A DNA stretch of 64,000 nucleotides from the NCBI GenBank assembly GCA_030068075.1, contig CM057828.1:109722699-109786698 (forward strand). Reading direction: 5' to 3'. The position numbers and the translations under genes were made by a program. A model generated the notes under the pieces. That model saw only the letters and a program-made list of their open reading frames with translations, ran no database searches and was not told where the DNA came from. Below, piece after piece: positions 14,229-28,944 of this stretch. Numbering within the stretch: the stretch's first letter is position 1; every line of letters begins with the position of its first letter. The stretch is from Paguma larvata. Lineage: Eukaryota; Chordata; Mammalia; Carnivora; Viverridae.

Positions 14229-15363
14229 AATTGGCTCTTTTATCTCTTAAGTTTATTTAGTAAAGATCTCACCATAAACAGTAGCTTAATATTGCTATTG
14301 GCATCTATTTCATATAACGTTTTATATATTTGTATGATTATATTAATTTTAAGATGTGCCAATTTCCTCCGAATAATCCTTATAAGTTTTATCAACAAGA
14401 ATTCCTTCTGTATAAATTTCTGTCATAGTCTTAAAAGAATGAATTCTAGAAGGCACTCCATTTTATTTCCCACATTTAAAAGGTTCTTCCTTACCTAATG
14501 AATTGAAAAATGTTCTTTTCCTTCTCACAACTATGAGCAATAACTTTTATTAAAATTTCCCTTTCTCAAACTTTCAGTTCAATACCATTGTTAATCACTA
14601 TTTCTTCTGACAGTACTACTCCAAAATTCCAAATGGAAGCCATTATACTACAACATATGCACCCAATCGGATACTGCATTGTTTGTGAACAGAATTAAAA
14701 ACTGATAACTACTGGTAGACCTTTGTTTGCTTAGAAACAAGGGCTATTTTTTATTGATTTCTGTAAAATAGATATAATTATCATTTTCCATCTGTGATGT
14801 ATACATATATACGTTTTTAAAATATCTTTGTATGGCTCAATGCCCAGTTCTCCAGCTGACATCACAGACCAATCAGAGTTAACTGCATAGAAGCAAAAAG
14901 AACTGTCAAAAAAATGTAACATCATGAGCACTGTAAGGAACAATTCTCTCAAGACACTCCTGGGAGGTATGGAAAGGACTTCTTTCTTCCAGCATTATTA
15001 AGTGGAATTACCTAGGTAATTGAGCTAGGAACTTCAAATCAGAATATTGAGGTTGGTGGCCTTCTTTTGAGTATATCCAGGAAAAACTAAATTTAGATGT
15101 CACTGCAGAGATGCAATTCAACATGATAATTTTAAGTAAAAAGTTAACAATGGACTTAATTTTGATTGTGCTATTTGAGAAAGACATTTACTGAATATTT
15201 TAAATAGCTTACATACTTTAGTAGTAAATTAGGGAAAGATCATTTCTACTATAAAACTAAGCTTTTTGAATTTTCGTTGCATACTCTAATTCAATTTGTT
15301 TACACTATCAGGTGAATAAAGGAAATCTTGTCTTCAATGAGAGTTTTTAAAAATGTTGGCAGA

Positions 15364-15580
15364 CGGGGCGCCGGAGTGGTTCAGCTGGTTAAGTGCACGG
15401 CTCTCAACTGCGGCTCAGGTCATGGTCTCACGGGTTCTTTGTCAGATGGAGCCCCACATGGGCTTCAACAGCACAGGGCCTGCTTGGGGTTCTCTCACCT
15501 CTCTGTCTGTCCCTCCCCTCCCTCTGCTCATGCATGCTCTCTCTCTCAAAATAAACTAGCATTTAAGAAAATAAAAATAT
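15364..15580 (+). mobile_element. Can-SINE (felid type)
   Basis: The head GGCGCCGGAGTGGTTCAGCT, then TTAAGTGCACGGCTCTCAAC, the CT-rich centre and the CAAAATAAAC tail are in order. The copy is diverged; two overlapping open frames here are SINE-derived, not genes. Confidence 0.93.
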
Positions 15581-16439
15581 TGACAGATCTAACATAAAAA
15601 AACATTAGTTTCATAATTCTTTGAACATCACTTGTGTCTTTGCCTTAGATGATTCTGTGTCCCATAGAAAAAGTGTAAACATTTATTAGGAATCCAAATA
15701 CTCTTCCATTTTATTTTTGAAAATTTAATGGATATATATGTTAGAATAAATTTGTAAAAGAAACATAAATTTTACATTCTTTTCTTTCAGAAAGGGATAA
15801 AAGTTGATTAAGGACATCCTACTGCCATTAAGAAATGTCTACATGTAACAACTCAATGACGTAAAGAGTGATAAATAATCCCTGTAGTAGCGTGATGATA
15901 GATGGAGCAGTTGCTAAGAGAGGAGAGTAGTTATTTTACGGTTGACATTCCTTAATTAACTTAAATTCAGCTGAAGAAATCAGGGTCCTCATTCACTGTA
16001 TTCAATCCCAAAATGTTTAAGCATCCCTAAGAATTCTCTCCTCTAGGTGAAATTCTCACATAAGAATGCTACTTTGACTAAATTCTTGATGTTACTTTGT
16101 TGTAATTCTTTGGAAATCTAAGAAAATAGACTAGCAGCATAAAAACATATTTCTCCATGATTAAACAATTTTAGTCTTTCTGCACACTTTGCTTAGAAGA
16201 TACTCATTTAAACAGAGTTATAAACTTTAAAAGTTAAAACAAGTTATCAACTCACTTTAAAAAGTAAATTTATGGGTTCTGTGCTTTACACACCCACCAC
16301 ATTGCTTCTACTCTTACAGCAACTTTTGCTTTTCCACAGTACTGGTTCCAGTTGCAATTTTACATTTGTCTGCATAATTTTTCTACACCGTAATTACTAT
16401 CTACATGGAAGTTCAAGAGCAGTTAGAATCTGTGTCTAA

Positions 16440-16650
16440 CTGTGACATTTTATCCTTAGTACCTAGTGAATGGATGGCACAGAACAGACAATCTCTAAAA
16501 GCTGGAATTACTAGGTAGATGGATTGAAGGACAGACGTTGCCATTTCAGTTCACTGTCAACACCTGAATGCTTACACACAATGACAGATGCTGTGTTAGG
16601 CGCTTGCCACGTGTGCTACTCCTGATACGTGTATTATTAAGCTCCAGGAA
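16440..16650. repeat. Weak L2 3' end (+) and adjacent MIR-like (-) remnants
   Basis: 16440-16530 has a decayed L2-type ending (TACCTAGTGAATGGATGGCA). 16556-16650 has a decayed reverse MIR (GATGCTGTGTTAGGCGCTTG). Both are strongly diverged. Confidence 0.4.
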
Positions 16651-17687
16651 AATAGTTAAAAACATGGTCACATTCGGTTACCATCATTTTGACATCTCCA
16701 ATTGAGCAAGACAAATTACTCAAACTATGTCCATCTCAAAAATTGTTAAGTCTGACAACAAAAATCACAATATATTAATATCTGAGCTTCAATACCTGTT
16801 ATCCAGTTATCACAAAGCTACTGTGTCCATGAGGGTACTAAAATAAGCTCTGATAAACAGAAATTTTTTCTTTCAACCTCTATAAGCTACTATTTTCACT
16901 CCTGTCCAAAGTTAACATAACCAATTATGAATCTGAGAGGACACAGATGTCCAAATAAAGGGATATCTAGGAACCAACTACAAAGAGAATAAAAATATTA
17001 CGTTTAAGGTCACTTGAAGCATACAAAAATATAGCCAAACTTAAATTATTTTCTCAATGCAAATGTGTATAAGGCAGGGTAGAGATGTTGGATTTTGTCA
17101 CCAAAATTTGATATTGTGCTATATTATGAACAGATACTCTACTTCATTTATACATCTAATCCTGATAATTTAGTATTTCCCACAAAGATGTAGTAGCAAT
17201 AATATAGTCTTAAAAACCTAATGCTAAGCTAAGTGGATTTCATTATATGAGATACTTCCTTTCTCCCCACCCATCATTTTATAATGGAAGAAACAAAACA
17301 GAGATCAATAGACTAGTTTATTGCAAAATTTATGACATTTACTTTAGTAAGAAGCATTTATGAAACTAACAAATTCAGTTTTGTATAAATTTGTTTTTTA
17401 AAGAAGTTAAACTTCACTCAAGCAATGTTTATAATATGCTATTTTTTTAAAGTGAACTAGCTCTCTACAAAAAACCCGAATTTGTTAAACAATTATGAAT
17501 TATGTAACTTATTTTTTATACTTTTAATTAGTATCTTAACATTAAGCATATAAAATCTCTATAAAACCATTCTTTGCATTTATTTTTACCAATGTAAGTC
17601 ATAGACCTACAAATTCAAGCATTTTGCATTATATCCTAGATTTTTAAAATTCTAAAATTTTAATTCAAATAATAAATGGTATGCTTT

Positions 17688-17714
17688 ACACACACACACA
17701 TGCACACACACACA
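17688..17714 (+). repeat. (CA)n microsatellite
   Basis: Twelve or so CA units are interrupted once by TG. Confidence 0.9.
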
Positions 17715-20700
17715 TTATAATTTAAATGAAAACTCTTACCATTGATTTTCTTTTGATAGTTAATCACTCCATTAGTTTTTCTTGATAGGGCCTTCCTATT
17801 CAAGCAGACAGTAGCCAAATCACAAAATGACATTTGGATGCTCACGTCTTCTGATGGGAGTTTTCGGCCAATTGCCAGTTGAGAATTTAAACTGAAACTA
17901 AATTACCCAAACTTCATTAAGTTGTTTCCACACCCACCAACTGATAATGAGCAATGACTCTAAACTGGAAAATAAAGTGAGTGACTTTGATTTATTTCCT
18001 TTTCAGCAGTCAATATGTTTAAGAAGAAATACTAGGACAAAAGAAAAAAAAAAAACTCTAAAATTCTAGTAGCTTCCGAGAATAGTTTTAAGTAAATTTC
18101 CAATTTCTTCTAACAAAGTTCCCTCAATTATTTTGTAACCCAAACTAACACACAATAAAGATGGCATTTATTCAATGATATGTTCTATAAATTGTACCGT
18201 CACAAATTTAAATCCTGTCAAATACTGACTCCAGATATTAATTGTAATATTTGGAAACATTTTGATAGTATCATCTATATTCATGAAGTATTTACTAAGT
18301 CATCAACTACTTGTAGTAGTACATACCATAAGAAGCTAAAGGTTACACTGAAAAGAAATGCCCTGTGTGCAAATATCATTGTTTGTATTGAGAAGAAAAA
18401 AATGCATGGATACTAACTGCTAATTACAGTGCCAAAACAACGCAACCCTTTTTTTGCACCAAATTTAGGCTCTTTTCCTTTTATTACAGCTAAACTTTGT
18501 AAAGGCTGTCACATGATTTTCAACCATTAAGCTTTATGATTGCTGCGTTTCAGTCTGTTTTGATTTCTCAAATATTAGGCATATTAAACTGTTCCTATAT
18601 ATTAAGATACAGTGCAGAGCTCCCATCATTTCTGCCCCATTATAAAAGTTGACCCATTTCAATAATTTTTTATCCTTGACCGTTTAAGTGTATGGAAAAT
18701 ATACAACAGAATAAAGCTAAAAGGAAAACATGAGAGGAATGGAAAACATGTCCTGAGGTGTTGCATTTACCACTGAATAAAAGGTATTTCTTAAGGTCAA
18801 GGAGAATAGCCTAAAATTAAGTGCACATAACTAGATAGTTATGTAATACTCAGATTAGAATGCTAAACACAACATGTAACCCCAATTCTCACATATTCTA
18901 TCTGCCTACTCTCTCTCATACACATACACGAGCACATGTGTACACACACATGCACATCTACCAACTTATACCTCGACAGGCTTTCTGCTATCAATAACCT
19001 GATATCAAAGTACTGTGTAAGAGAGAATATAAGGTGAATAATTAATTTATGGTTAAATCAAGTGACTTTAGCGCAAAGTCCGAAGCTTAACAAAACTGCC
19101 ATGTCTTTGAGTTAATCACAATGACCCCCAATTTGACATCCTAGAACATGCTTATTCCATTTTATTCAATAATTTTAATCCAAAATCCTCAAAAGTAATA
19201 ACACTTATAAACTATTCAGTGACTAACACAATTCTTTCCTGGGTACTGAGATACAAAGGAAAGATGATATTCCTTTCTCAGCAGCTCAGAAAGACATATT
19301 AATGGTTAGATTTTCAAGAAAGAAACAAGTACATTGGGGCAGCTTAAATTGTTTGAATAGGTTTGTCATATGTGAGGCTGATCTGAGAAGACTTTGTAAC
19401 AAGAACATTTTTAAAGGAGAAAATATACAACCATTTTATTCTTATTTAGCCTGATGAAACCCACAAAGCAAAAATTAATTACAGAATACAGTTATGGAAG
19501 TAGTCATGTCCTTACTCTAGAAGAAGAGCAAAGATATATTCTTTAGTCAAATGAAATTACAGAACATTGGATATATTTTAAAAAATATCTCTCTTTGGTA
19601 GAAGAGAAATAATTCTGAATTTTCTTGTCACTCATTCTAGTAATGCTAATCATCATGGCAGTAATTTAATTTTTAATACAAGACACATAATCCTGAACAG
19701 TACCATGAGATTAACAAAATCATGAGTCAAAAAAAGCACAGAATGTTTTGCTTGGTGTGAATAACATTATTGATAATGAACCTAATGCAACAAAACTAGT
19801 TTCACATTCCGGCAATAATGAACAGCAAGGGACCTGCCAATGTTTGTTTTTGTATGTATGTATCCATCTATCTATAGATAAAATATGTTCTACTAATCTA
19901 CTTATAAGAGTTTTAGATTTTAACACTACCCCTAATTTTTTAAATGAGGAAATAGTTCCAATAATATGACATTATTTGTGCTAAGTCACACAGCTGATCA
20001 ACACCAAAATCAAGAAATCACGGAAAGAAACAGTTGTATCTTAGAAAAAGATACAATTTTTTAGAAAGATTTCAACACTTTAACCTCCAAACTATATCTC
20101 AAACATTTATATCATCAGCCCCGGCAAATGCAAAGAACCAATTCATAAAGTTAGGAAATAACTAAATTAAATTGAACTCTCTTCATATACCTTAAGGCAT
20201 ATATTCAGTCTTACACTCAACTCTTACAGTTAAGAACATGGGTTTGAGGAATATATAAAACTGTATCAAATCTTTTGATAAAGATAACAATTTCCTAGAA
20301 TTTTCCATGATATTACTTTATTTTTCTTTCACTTCCTGGCACCCTCTTTTACCCATTTTTCGTAAATTGTCTAGCAATTTAAGCATGCTACATGGATAGC
20401 ATTAGAAATAACAAGTCTTATCTTGACTGTTTCAGGTGAGATAACTAATTCCAACTATATATAAACAGGCAAAAAGAGAGGTTCAGAATATTTGTAAATG
20501 GGAAACATAAAAAGAAATAGTCAAAATACTGCTTAGATTTAGTTGTAAGGATAACAGTTGGCCACTAACTCAACTGAGATTTCATTGTCTATTCAGGTAT
20601 AACTCATAAGATGCTTCTAGTGAAATATAACATCTCTTTAAGTTCAGTTGGTCTCAAAAGTCAGAGTACTCCTTTGGCAACAGCTATTTTCTTTCACCGC

Positions 20701-21734
20701 TCACCAAAACTTCTGAACAGTCAATGATGCTAAACAAATTGATTCCACCCTACCATTACCACAACAATCACATGTCTGTACTTAGGAATGAATCTCAATA
20801 AAGATCATTTATTTCCTTTGGAACTGACAATCCTCGCTTTGTGAGACTTAACTCACTTTTAAATTTCATATATCATTCTTAAATATAAAAAAATTTTAAA
20901 TCACATCTTTGATTCTCATTCAAACCCTGCCTCCAGCCCACCCACCATTTCCTTCCCAGTCTTTTTGGGAAGTTTTTAATAGCAATTTTGTAGTATTTCA
21001 TCATATTACATCTATGGAACTTCTCAATCAAGGTGTTCATATTACTGTGAGACAGCTCCTTAAAGGCAGAGGCTATGACTCCCCCCCACGCCTCCCTCCC
21101 CCCCTGCCCCCCGCCACTGGTACCATCAAAACTCAATGGCACTAGATATGTATTTAGGGTACATATTACGTGAATGATATCCTTATAATCTGATCTGTAA
21201 ATGGATTAATAAGAGCTATGGACAATTATAAAATTTCAGAATAAATATGTGATTTACTAGAGCACAACCTCATTGTTTCAGGTAACTGAAACTTGCTGCA
21301 ATAGGGTAAATACAAAACAGTTTTGAGAACTCTATGAAGTTTTTAACTTGTCTACATGGTTTAGAGTAACATTTTCCCTTGCAGTAAAGAAGCAGCACTC
21401 ACTAGTAGTTTATGAACTCTTTGGAGATATCAACGAAATATTTCAACATGATTAGTCCTATTGGCTGAAAAAAAGTCTCCTACATTTTATTACAAAAATA
21501 GTTTTCTTGCCTCCGAATCTGTATTTCAGTCTTCAAAATTATTCCACCTTACTTTATTCATGTGATCAAGCAAGTTAACCAACAAAATCTTGTCCTATAC
21601 CATTTATTTCTGATTAAAGAGATATTAAAAGCTATCATATTTTAGGGATATTGAATCATTAATCATTACAGTATCATACTGAAATAGACAAATGTCATTT
21701 CCAAAGTAAGTGGGTCACTAATTTTAAAACATAA

Positions 21735-21920
21735 GGAAAGGGAACTAGCATTTGTTAAAACATCTCCTATACTAGATTTAAGATCCATTATTTTTAATCC
21801 TCACAACCCTGAGATATAAGTATAACATACCCATTTTCCAGCTGTGAACTTAAGATTCTGGTGCTATTAAATGATTCAGTTGTAATCCCCATCACTGTCT
21901 AGCTTCAAAATCCAAGCCCA
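21735..21920 (-). mobile_element. MIR element
   Basis: The plus strand shows the reverse MIR order: TTTTTAATCCTCACAACCCT, CCCATTTTCCAGCTGTGAAC, and a decayed AAAATCCAAGCCCACCTCTC. Confidence 0.75.
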
Positions 21921-23789
21921 CCTCTCTTACAGTAACTATCTGGAACACATGCCAAATATCATGCTTTTTGGGAAAAAAAGGGGGGCGGGTGTTGGGCACA
22001 AAGGGGCAGGCTCATGAGACGCAGGGGAAGGCACCAAATGAAATAAAAATAAACATCATAAAATCCAAGTACTTCCCTCACTGAGGTGCTCTTCAAGCCC
22101 ATTAAGAACCTTCTTTCTCTTACTTTATTCACAAATACCCTTCTCTGCATGCTAGTTGCCATATGAATTAACGACGAGCTGTGAAAAATAGAAACACCAT
22201 TTAGTTTCTATACTAAATAGACAATAGTTACTGAGAACTATTTATTGTTAAGGACGAATGGCCTCATGACATACCTCAGTAGCCCCTAGAGACACTGTAT
22301 TAACAAATATTCATCAACAATCCAGAATTATTAAAACATATAAGGCTTTCCATGACACTTTACAACAAGAATGAGATGAAATGTTTTAGCAACCAAAGAA
22401 GGGAAGCATCTGTTATCTGGAAATATACTAATTGAATATCAGAAATAATAAACTGCTTTATCTAGAAACCTTCAGGAAGTATACATGCTATCACTTCATA
22501 ATTTCAAAACAGGATACAGTAGTGTGAAATCAAGCGTTATAAATTTAGAGGAAGAAACAGTATTAAAAATTCCAAAAAGTATAAAGTTCTTAATTTCAAG
22601 AAAACTATGGGCCCTGTGTTAACAAAAACTGCCATACTATGCTCCTTTCAAATACACTTTTACAGCCTTGCTACTTCAAAAATGCGTATCTGTTGTTCCA
22701 ATATGCTTCTCCTCTCTCTTCCCTTCTCTCTGTACCGTTATACTTAAGACTTCTCATTTTAACTTGAAGAAAAATGTTATCCCATGTAGTATGACAAGTG
22801 AAACCATCTTATATTTAAAATTTTCACAGGGTCTTTAGGAGTTGTGATACTCTCAATACCAGACTGCATACAAGTTGACTCTTTTAGAAATGTTACAGCT
22901 CCTACCAAAACCCAGTTCCTCTAGCATATTAAGCAAGGTTTCACACAATAATTAGCACTGCAGTAAGTAATTTAGCACGTGTGACCTTTTGTACAGGAAC
23001 AATTCTGAAACACAGCAGCCCCAAGCATAGTTATTTATTTGCTCTGTTACTTTGATTTAGGGGAACAAGAGACAAAAGAGGACCAGTTCCATACAAAGAA
23101 AACAGTACTCCACAAAAACAAGTAAAGTTTAGTTGAAAGGGAACTATATAACAAAAAGTCAAGCATGGTCAAGCAGAGGAACTAAGCTGGCAACTGAGAA
23201 GCATAAACCATTTTGGCCTAGATTTGTTTGTGATGACAGTGTGACCCAGATACTCAATATTTGGCTAATATTTAGAAATCTGAAAACCGAAAGAAATGGT
23301 TTCAGATTAAATATTTTAGTCAAAATGATGGCTGCTTAATATATACAATTAGCATTTTCTATACAAAGATTTTTAAAACATTAAGTATTTTTGCCTTGTA
23401 AATAATCCCATAAATTATATTTTGCCTTTATAATCAGAAAATAAGGATGACACTATTACAGAGATCATGGTACAAAAATCCTTTGAAGAGCAGAAGGAGA
23501 ATATATACTTTTCAAAGTAAAGCTTATCTAAGAAACCGTATGTATCTAAAACTAAGTTTGTTCCATTCATGGCCCACACAGTTCATTCTACAGAGTTGTC
23601 TATTAAGTGACAGGAAAATTTTTGGCAAAAAATTCCTCAGTAGCTATAAAAGTTTTGCTTACAAGGGTGCTGGAATAGGAGGCAGAGAACACACTTGCCA
23701 GAGACCTAACTTATTCATACTTCCTGGGAGTGACAGGGAAAGCCGCTGGTGCTTCATGTAAGCAAAAATCTCAGACAGCACATGCTCCT

Positions 23790-24115
23790 GAATGCACCTG
23801 TGGCGGATGGTGCCTTGTGCTTATTCAGTGCTTTCTTCCTAATGATCCATGATTTGATTCAGTATCCAAGTCTTTCCCAGTAGACCGCGTGCCTCAGGGG
23901 AAGCTGACAGACCCTGAGCCTCCAGCCTCGCCCACAATTAGTCTAATCCATTATTATGGTAAGTCCCTTCTCCCTTGCCAATGATTAGTTTAGGTATTTT
24001 AGAATTAGACAAATTTAGGTCAATGAGGAGCAAGCAGGGGTGAAGGTGAAGGGTAACTCCTTAAGAGAAAGAAAAAAAGCTGTATTGCCCTTGAAAGTGA
24101 AGTGATCTTTGGATC
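23790..24115 (+). mobile_element. Probable ancient LTR or other old repeat
   Basis: The phrases CAAGTCTTTCCCAGTAGACC, GTGCCTCAGGGGAAGCTGAC and CCATTATTATGGTAAGTCCC recur in mammalian genomes as I remember them, but I cannot assign the family. Its GC content is higher than that of its neighbours. Confidence 0.35.
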
Positions 24116-24119
24116 TAAA

Positions 24120-26085
24120 GAAACACATAATCCTGACTGCAACTGGTAGCGATTCTGTAACTACAACACGGGGATAAAGCAAGACTGTGTAGAAAAAGCA
24201 GAACAGAAAGACAAACTGAGTCCTTTAAGAAATCACCGAGCCACTGGCTTAACTAACAATGTATGTCTGGTGCAATAACTTACTTCTGGTGCTTTCTTAC
24301 ATGAGTTAATTAATATTCTTTTTATTTAAGCCAAAAATCAGATGAATTTGGAAACGAATTAACTTTTAGAAAACTGATAATGTGCCAAGTTCTAAATACT
24401 TTCAGAAAATTATAAAATCTATTTTTACCTATTCCTAGCTTTTAAAGAAAAGTGCTATATATTACTTTTCTGTATTTTCTTAATTGCCAATGATAATTGT
24501 ATATTATATATACTATGTATATACATATATATATAATTGTATATTGGAAGGGAGTATTCAAAACATCAGAGTGTAAAAAACAATTGAACCTCTTCTTGAT
24601 CATTAATATAAAAGTCAAATTATGCTTTTAATACAGTACTCCTTTCATGAGTCCCTGATCTACTCAGATTCCTATAGTGTGATTTCTCTCTGATATCACA
24701 GGTCTCTCATTTTTGCTGTACTTTACTCCTAACCGTTTAAGAGAGAACCATTAGACTTTCATCTGTATTTGATTTGGTTCCCTTACTCTATACACTCTCA
24801 TCCCACTCTGAGTTCCCAGTTATGCATATTCAGAGCATTGAAGTTATTAGAAATATGCTCTGAAGCTTATAAAATTATTTTGAGCGCAGTGAATTTCTCT
24901 TTGAACTTAGTTTAAACTAAAAATACCATCTAGATAATTAGTTTTATACTTTTTATAAATAATATCTCATTTCCTCTTTCCTTCTTTTTCTTTCTTTCCT
25001 AATTCTGATGTTTCCTTTGCCTAGAAATAATTTTGATCTTTCACCTACATATAGAAGACCTCTGTAAAGCAGAAGGTGTAAAACAGAAACTTTTGGGCCA
25101 AATATATTCCACAGGCATATTTTACACTGCAGTCATAGAGTATTTTTAAAACAGCTGAATTAGTTACCAACTAATTCAAATAAAGATGTGTATTTTAGGA
25201 TCCTTTTGAAAAACTAAAAAACTTGGCAACAAATAGCATTAATTCTTACATGGCCACAATCAAGTGAAAACAGAATACTAGCTGTCCCTCTCCCCACTAA
25301 GATGAGCATAAACTTTCTACAAGTCCAGTCTCCATATATGTCCCTAAATGACCTAATTCTTCATAGTCAAAAGTCCTTATAGGTATTTGACTTGCTACAC
25401 ATGATACAGCAGCTAATAACACCCCTAAGTACATAAAAGATACTGTTGGCTAAGAAAATAAAGCAGTTCATTAGGTATTCAGGGAAGTAGGCTTCCAAAA
25501 TTTTCTCCTCTTGAATCTTCTAATTTAACTAGGAGCCTATTTCTAGAACCAATGATCCAGCAATAACTTCTTATCATAATAAAGAAAAAAAGTTTTCTAA
25601 ATACCATGTTTCTTGAAACAAAATGGTTTAAATTCCTCATCTAAGTTTCAACCAATCAACCAAGAAGGGGAGAATGCTAAATATTCCGTCACCTTTCAAA
25701 TCTGATATTGATTAAAGAGTGGTATGAACAAAATAATGTGCACTGTATGTGTACACACCATGTGTATATAAAATTACTTACATACTTTACCATATAAATT
25801 AAGATGCTGAATTCTCTTTTGAAACTAAATTCTCCCTACACTATTTAATGGAATTAAGCAATAGGAATTAGCTCAATTCATAAATTATTTAAAGGAATAA
25901 TTCTTACCAAACTATATAATACAGTTACTTCCTAATATCAGACACAAGTTACTGAAGGGATTTTGGAGATTATCTGGCAAACATTCCATGAATGGAATAA
26001 TAATAATACTGGGTTTGTATTTCTGTCATATCCCTAGGCTTTGTCTATCTTGAAAATTTCAAATCTGTTACCTTCTCTCCAATTC
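24120..26085. other. Unclassified AT-rich intron
   Basis: It contains a TA-rich low-complexity patch at 24500-24547. Nothing else is recognised. Confidence 0.5.
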
Positions 26086-26089
26086 AACT

Positions 26090-26690
26090 GCTGTATCCAT
26101 CATCTCCAACCCCGTGTACATAAATGGCTTGTAACAACAGGCTTCTATATGCACTGCCTTCAGATTCATGTTTTTCAAATGAAAATTTAATCATATTACA
26201 CCTCTACCTTAAAACCCTTCCAAGGCTTCCCAATATCCTTTAGGATATAGGCTAAGATCACATCATCTGTTTCCTACATTCCTCTCCATCTTTATTTCTC
26301 CTTCTTCTCAATGCTCAGCTAACACTGGAATCCTTTCCATTCTTTTTTTGCAGACACTGTTTCTGCTACGTGCAATGCTCTCTGACTCATGCTGGTTCTC
26401 CCAGCTAAGCCTAAAGGTTACCTCTCTTGTCCTTGCCTGACTTGCCCATCAACACTACCCCACCATGCCAGGTAGTTAAGGTTTGCCTATTATATACTCT
26501 AGTATCACCCTATAAATTCTCTCTTACTCTTCATCTTAGTTGTAATTATTTGTTACCTTCAGTTGTTTCCAAAGTTTTTGGTTTCATGAGTACATAGACC
26601 TTAACAGTCTTATCTACTGTCTTACAATATAATTTAATGTAATGCCTGGCATACAATAAAAGCATTTAATAAATATTTGTTGAATAATGG
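26090..26690 (+). mobile_element. L2 3' part
   Basis: A long L2 3' stretch: CCTTCCAAGGCTTCCCAATA, then the CATGCCAGGTAGTT region, ending in AATGCCTGGCATACAATAAA and AATAAATATTTGTTGAATAA, the classic L2 terminus. Confidence 0.88.
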
Positions 26691-26734
26691 ATTTCTTAAA
26701 ATTGAAGTTAATCCATAACTAAATTATTGTTGAA

Positions 26735-26870
26735 AAGGCAGCGCAGTACAGTAGATAATACACTTATCTGGAGGTCTTGAAGACCTGGTTATTAATCCCA
26801 CATCTACTACTTATTGTGTGACTTTAGGTCTCAAACACTCAGATTCTATACCTTAATAACACTACTGAAC
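26735..26870 (+). mobile_element. MIR element
   Basis: GCAGTACAGTAGATAATACA and CCACATCTACTACTTATTGT followed by GTGACTTTAGGTCTCAAACA correspond to the MIR 5' half. It lies directly after the L2. Confidence 0.75.
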
Positions 26871-28944
26871 ACCTATCTGTCTTCCTTATATCCTTATATA
26901 GTAGTTGGGAGGGAAAAAAATGAAGTAGTCTATTTTCTCAACTCTAAACTGTATACTTTTTCACTTTGATATTTTTCAAATCAAGAGGAGTCTTGGAGTA
27001 GATATCAGAAAAACCATGCCAGTCATCACACGTTATAATACCTCATCACTGCCTACCCAACTGCGAACTTAGACATAACCAAGAATATACCTTTTATCTG
27101 TCACCTCCATTATCTGCACATAGAACCATATACAGTGAAGTATTAACCTAACATCAAATTCTTCTGTATGACTTTCAAGAGAAATTACTTAACTACTAAT
27201 AATATGTAATTTAATTAGTAAAAACAAAACAAAACAAAAAACCTACAAGTTTAATTAAATAGGAAATGGAAACCAAGCCATAAGTTGAAGTATACTATCA
27301 ATCCTAAAGGTGTTAGGGGTCAAGAATAGCATGTGACTGCAAGGTTTGTGGCTAAAAATAATTCAGAATAATTCTCATATAGGATGCTCCTTCCTCCCAC
27401 AAGAAAAGAGTTTCATTTTTCCAAAAAGAGAGGAAGATGTTATTAAATCAAAGGCTGTTGCTTACAATTGCTGATTTATTTGAATAAAATATAGTAATAT
27501 GCACGAATATGTTCTGCAAATTTAGTGCGATACAAATAGGTTTGTGTGTGTACAAAAAATGCTTTATGTAAAACTTAGCAAAAGCTTCTCCCCAAAATTA
27601 CCCATAAAATCTATGCATAAAAATAAGATGAAACAAGATTCTAATGTTGTTAATTTTTTAGAGGAAATGAAACGTTCCCCTTTTTAGTAGACGGACTTGA
27701 CAAAACTGACTCCACTTCTTTCATCCTGTTCTCACTTTTAGCACTTCCCACATAATCCATAATACTGTCATGTCTAATTATTTAAAATATTCTCCTGGGA
27801 ACCCTGTTCTAGTATCTAATCATTACTACTGTCCAAAAATTCTTATGTCTTTTTCCATTCTTTCAATTGTCCATTATATTTAATGTGATATTTTATTTGT
27901 GTCTTTCCAGATATTGTTTAAAGCCAAATCAATATCCTCTTCAATGTGATCTTCAAGAGTGTAATAGGACACAGGCTTTCACTTATTTTATACAAGTAGT
28001 ACTGGTTTTCTAGGACTTGCTTACCTGGTGACCAGAACCATGTACTGACAATATGACAGGCTGGTGGCACCAGTGACTACTGAGACTAAACCAAACAATA
28101 CCTGACTCAAACAGAATCAAATATTTGCCTATCAGTACCATGCTCCTTAAGCAAAGAAAGTATAGATAGTATCTTTCTGCCCTCCTTATAAATGACTACT
28201 GGAAAATTATATATCTCTTCAGAATTCTTTCTGATTCAGTTTGTTATTCCTTATGGCAAAGGACTTATACATTAGATCATAAGTAAATTCTGGAAGATGA
28301 CCTAAAAAGACCACTTAAGGAAAAGTCACAATACTTTCCTGAATAATGAAAGGTAGTATAGAATGTAGAGCTATGGCAAATAAGCACAGCAAATTTGTGT
28401 AAACATGTCTGCCAACCAGCAGTTCATTACATTGTAAACAGCCCATACAGAACAGTTTATACAAGAATTTCGCATGAAACAGATGCTTAGATTAAAAGAC
28501 ATATAAATTATGTGAAATTATTCAAAGTGGAATCATCAGTATACCTTGATAAGGCTGGTAAGACTTTAGATAAATTATGACTCATCATTAAAAATATACT
28601 TTAAGTACTATCATCACAAATATATACATTAATTAAACATGAAGGACGTGGGAAAAGGTGCGGTAAAAGTAACTGAATTTCCAGCTATGCTGTGTACTTC
28701 CAAAAAAATCACCTCATTTAACTGGTAAATTATCCTGCGATGTTAGCATGACTATGTACAGTTGAGAAAACAGTAAATAACAGCCCTTTAGAGACTCTCT
28801 TATAAAATCAGCATACAAATCTTCATGTGCCTGACTATACCAGTTTGTGAAATGTGGTAATGGCAAACAGCTAAATTCAGAAAAAAATTCAAAAGAGTCT
28901 GAGTTTCCAAAGTTGGCTACAACAATATATCCCATCCCATTTTC

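Larger units (their letters stand above)
15600..21730. other. Mostly unclassified AT-rich intron
   Basis: Apart from the weak L2/MIR pieces near 16.5 kb, the CA repeat at 17.7 kb and a possible reversed MIR scrap near 19940-20020, I see no identifiable element. A C-rich patch at 21080-21115 is noted without function. Confidence 0.5.
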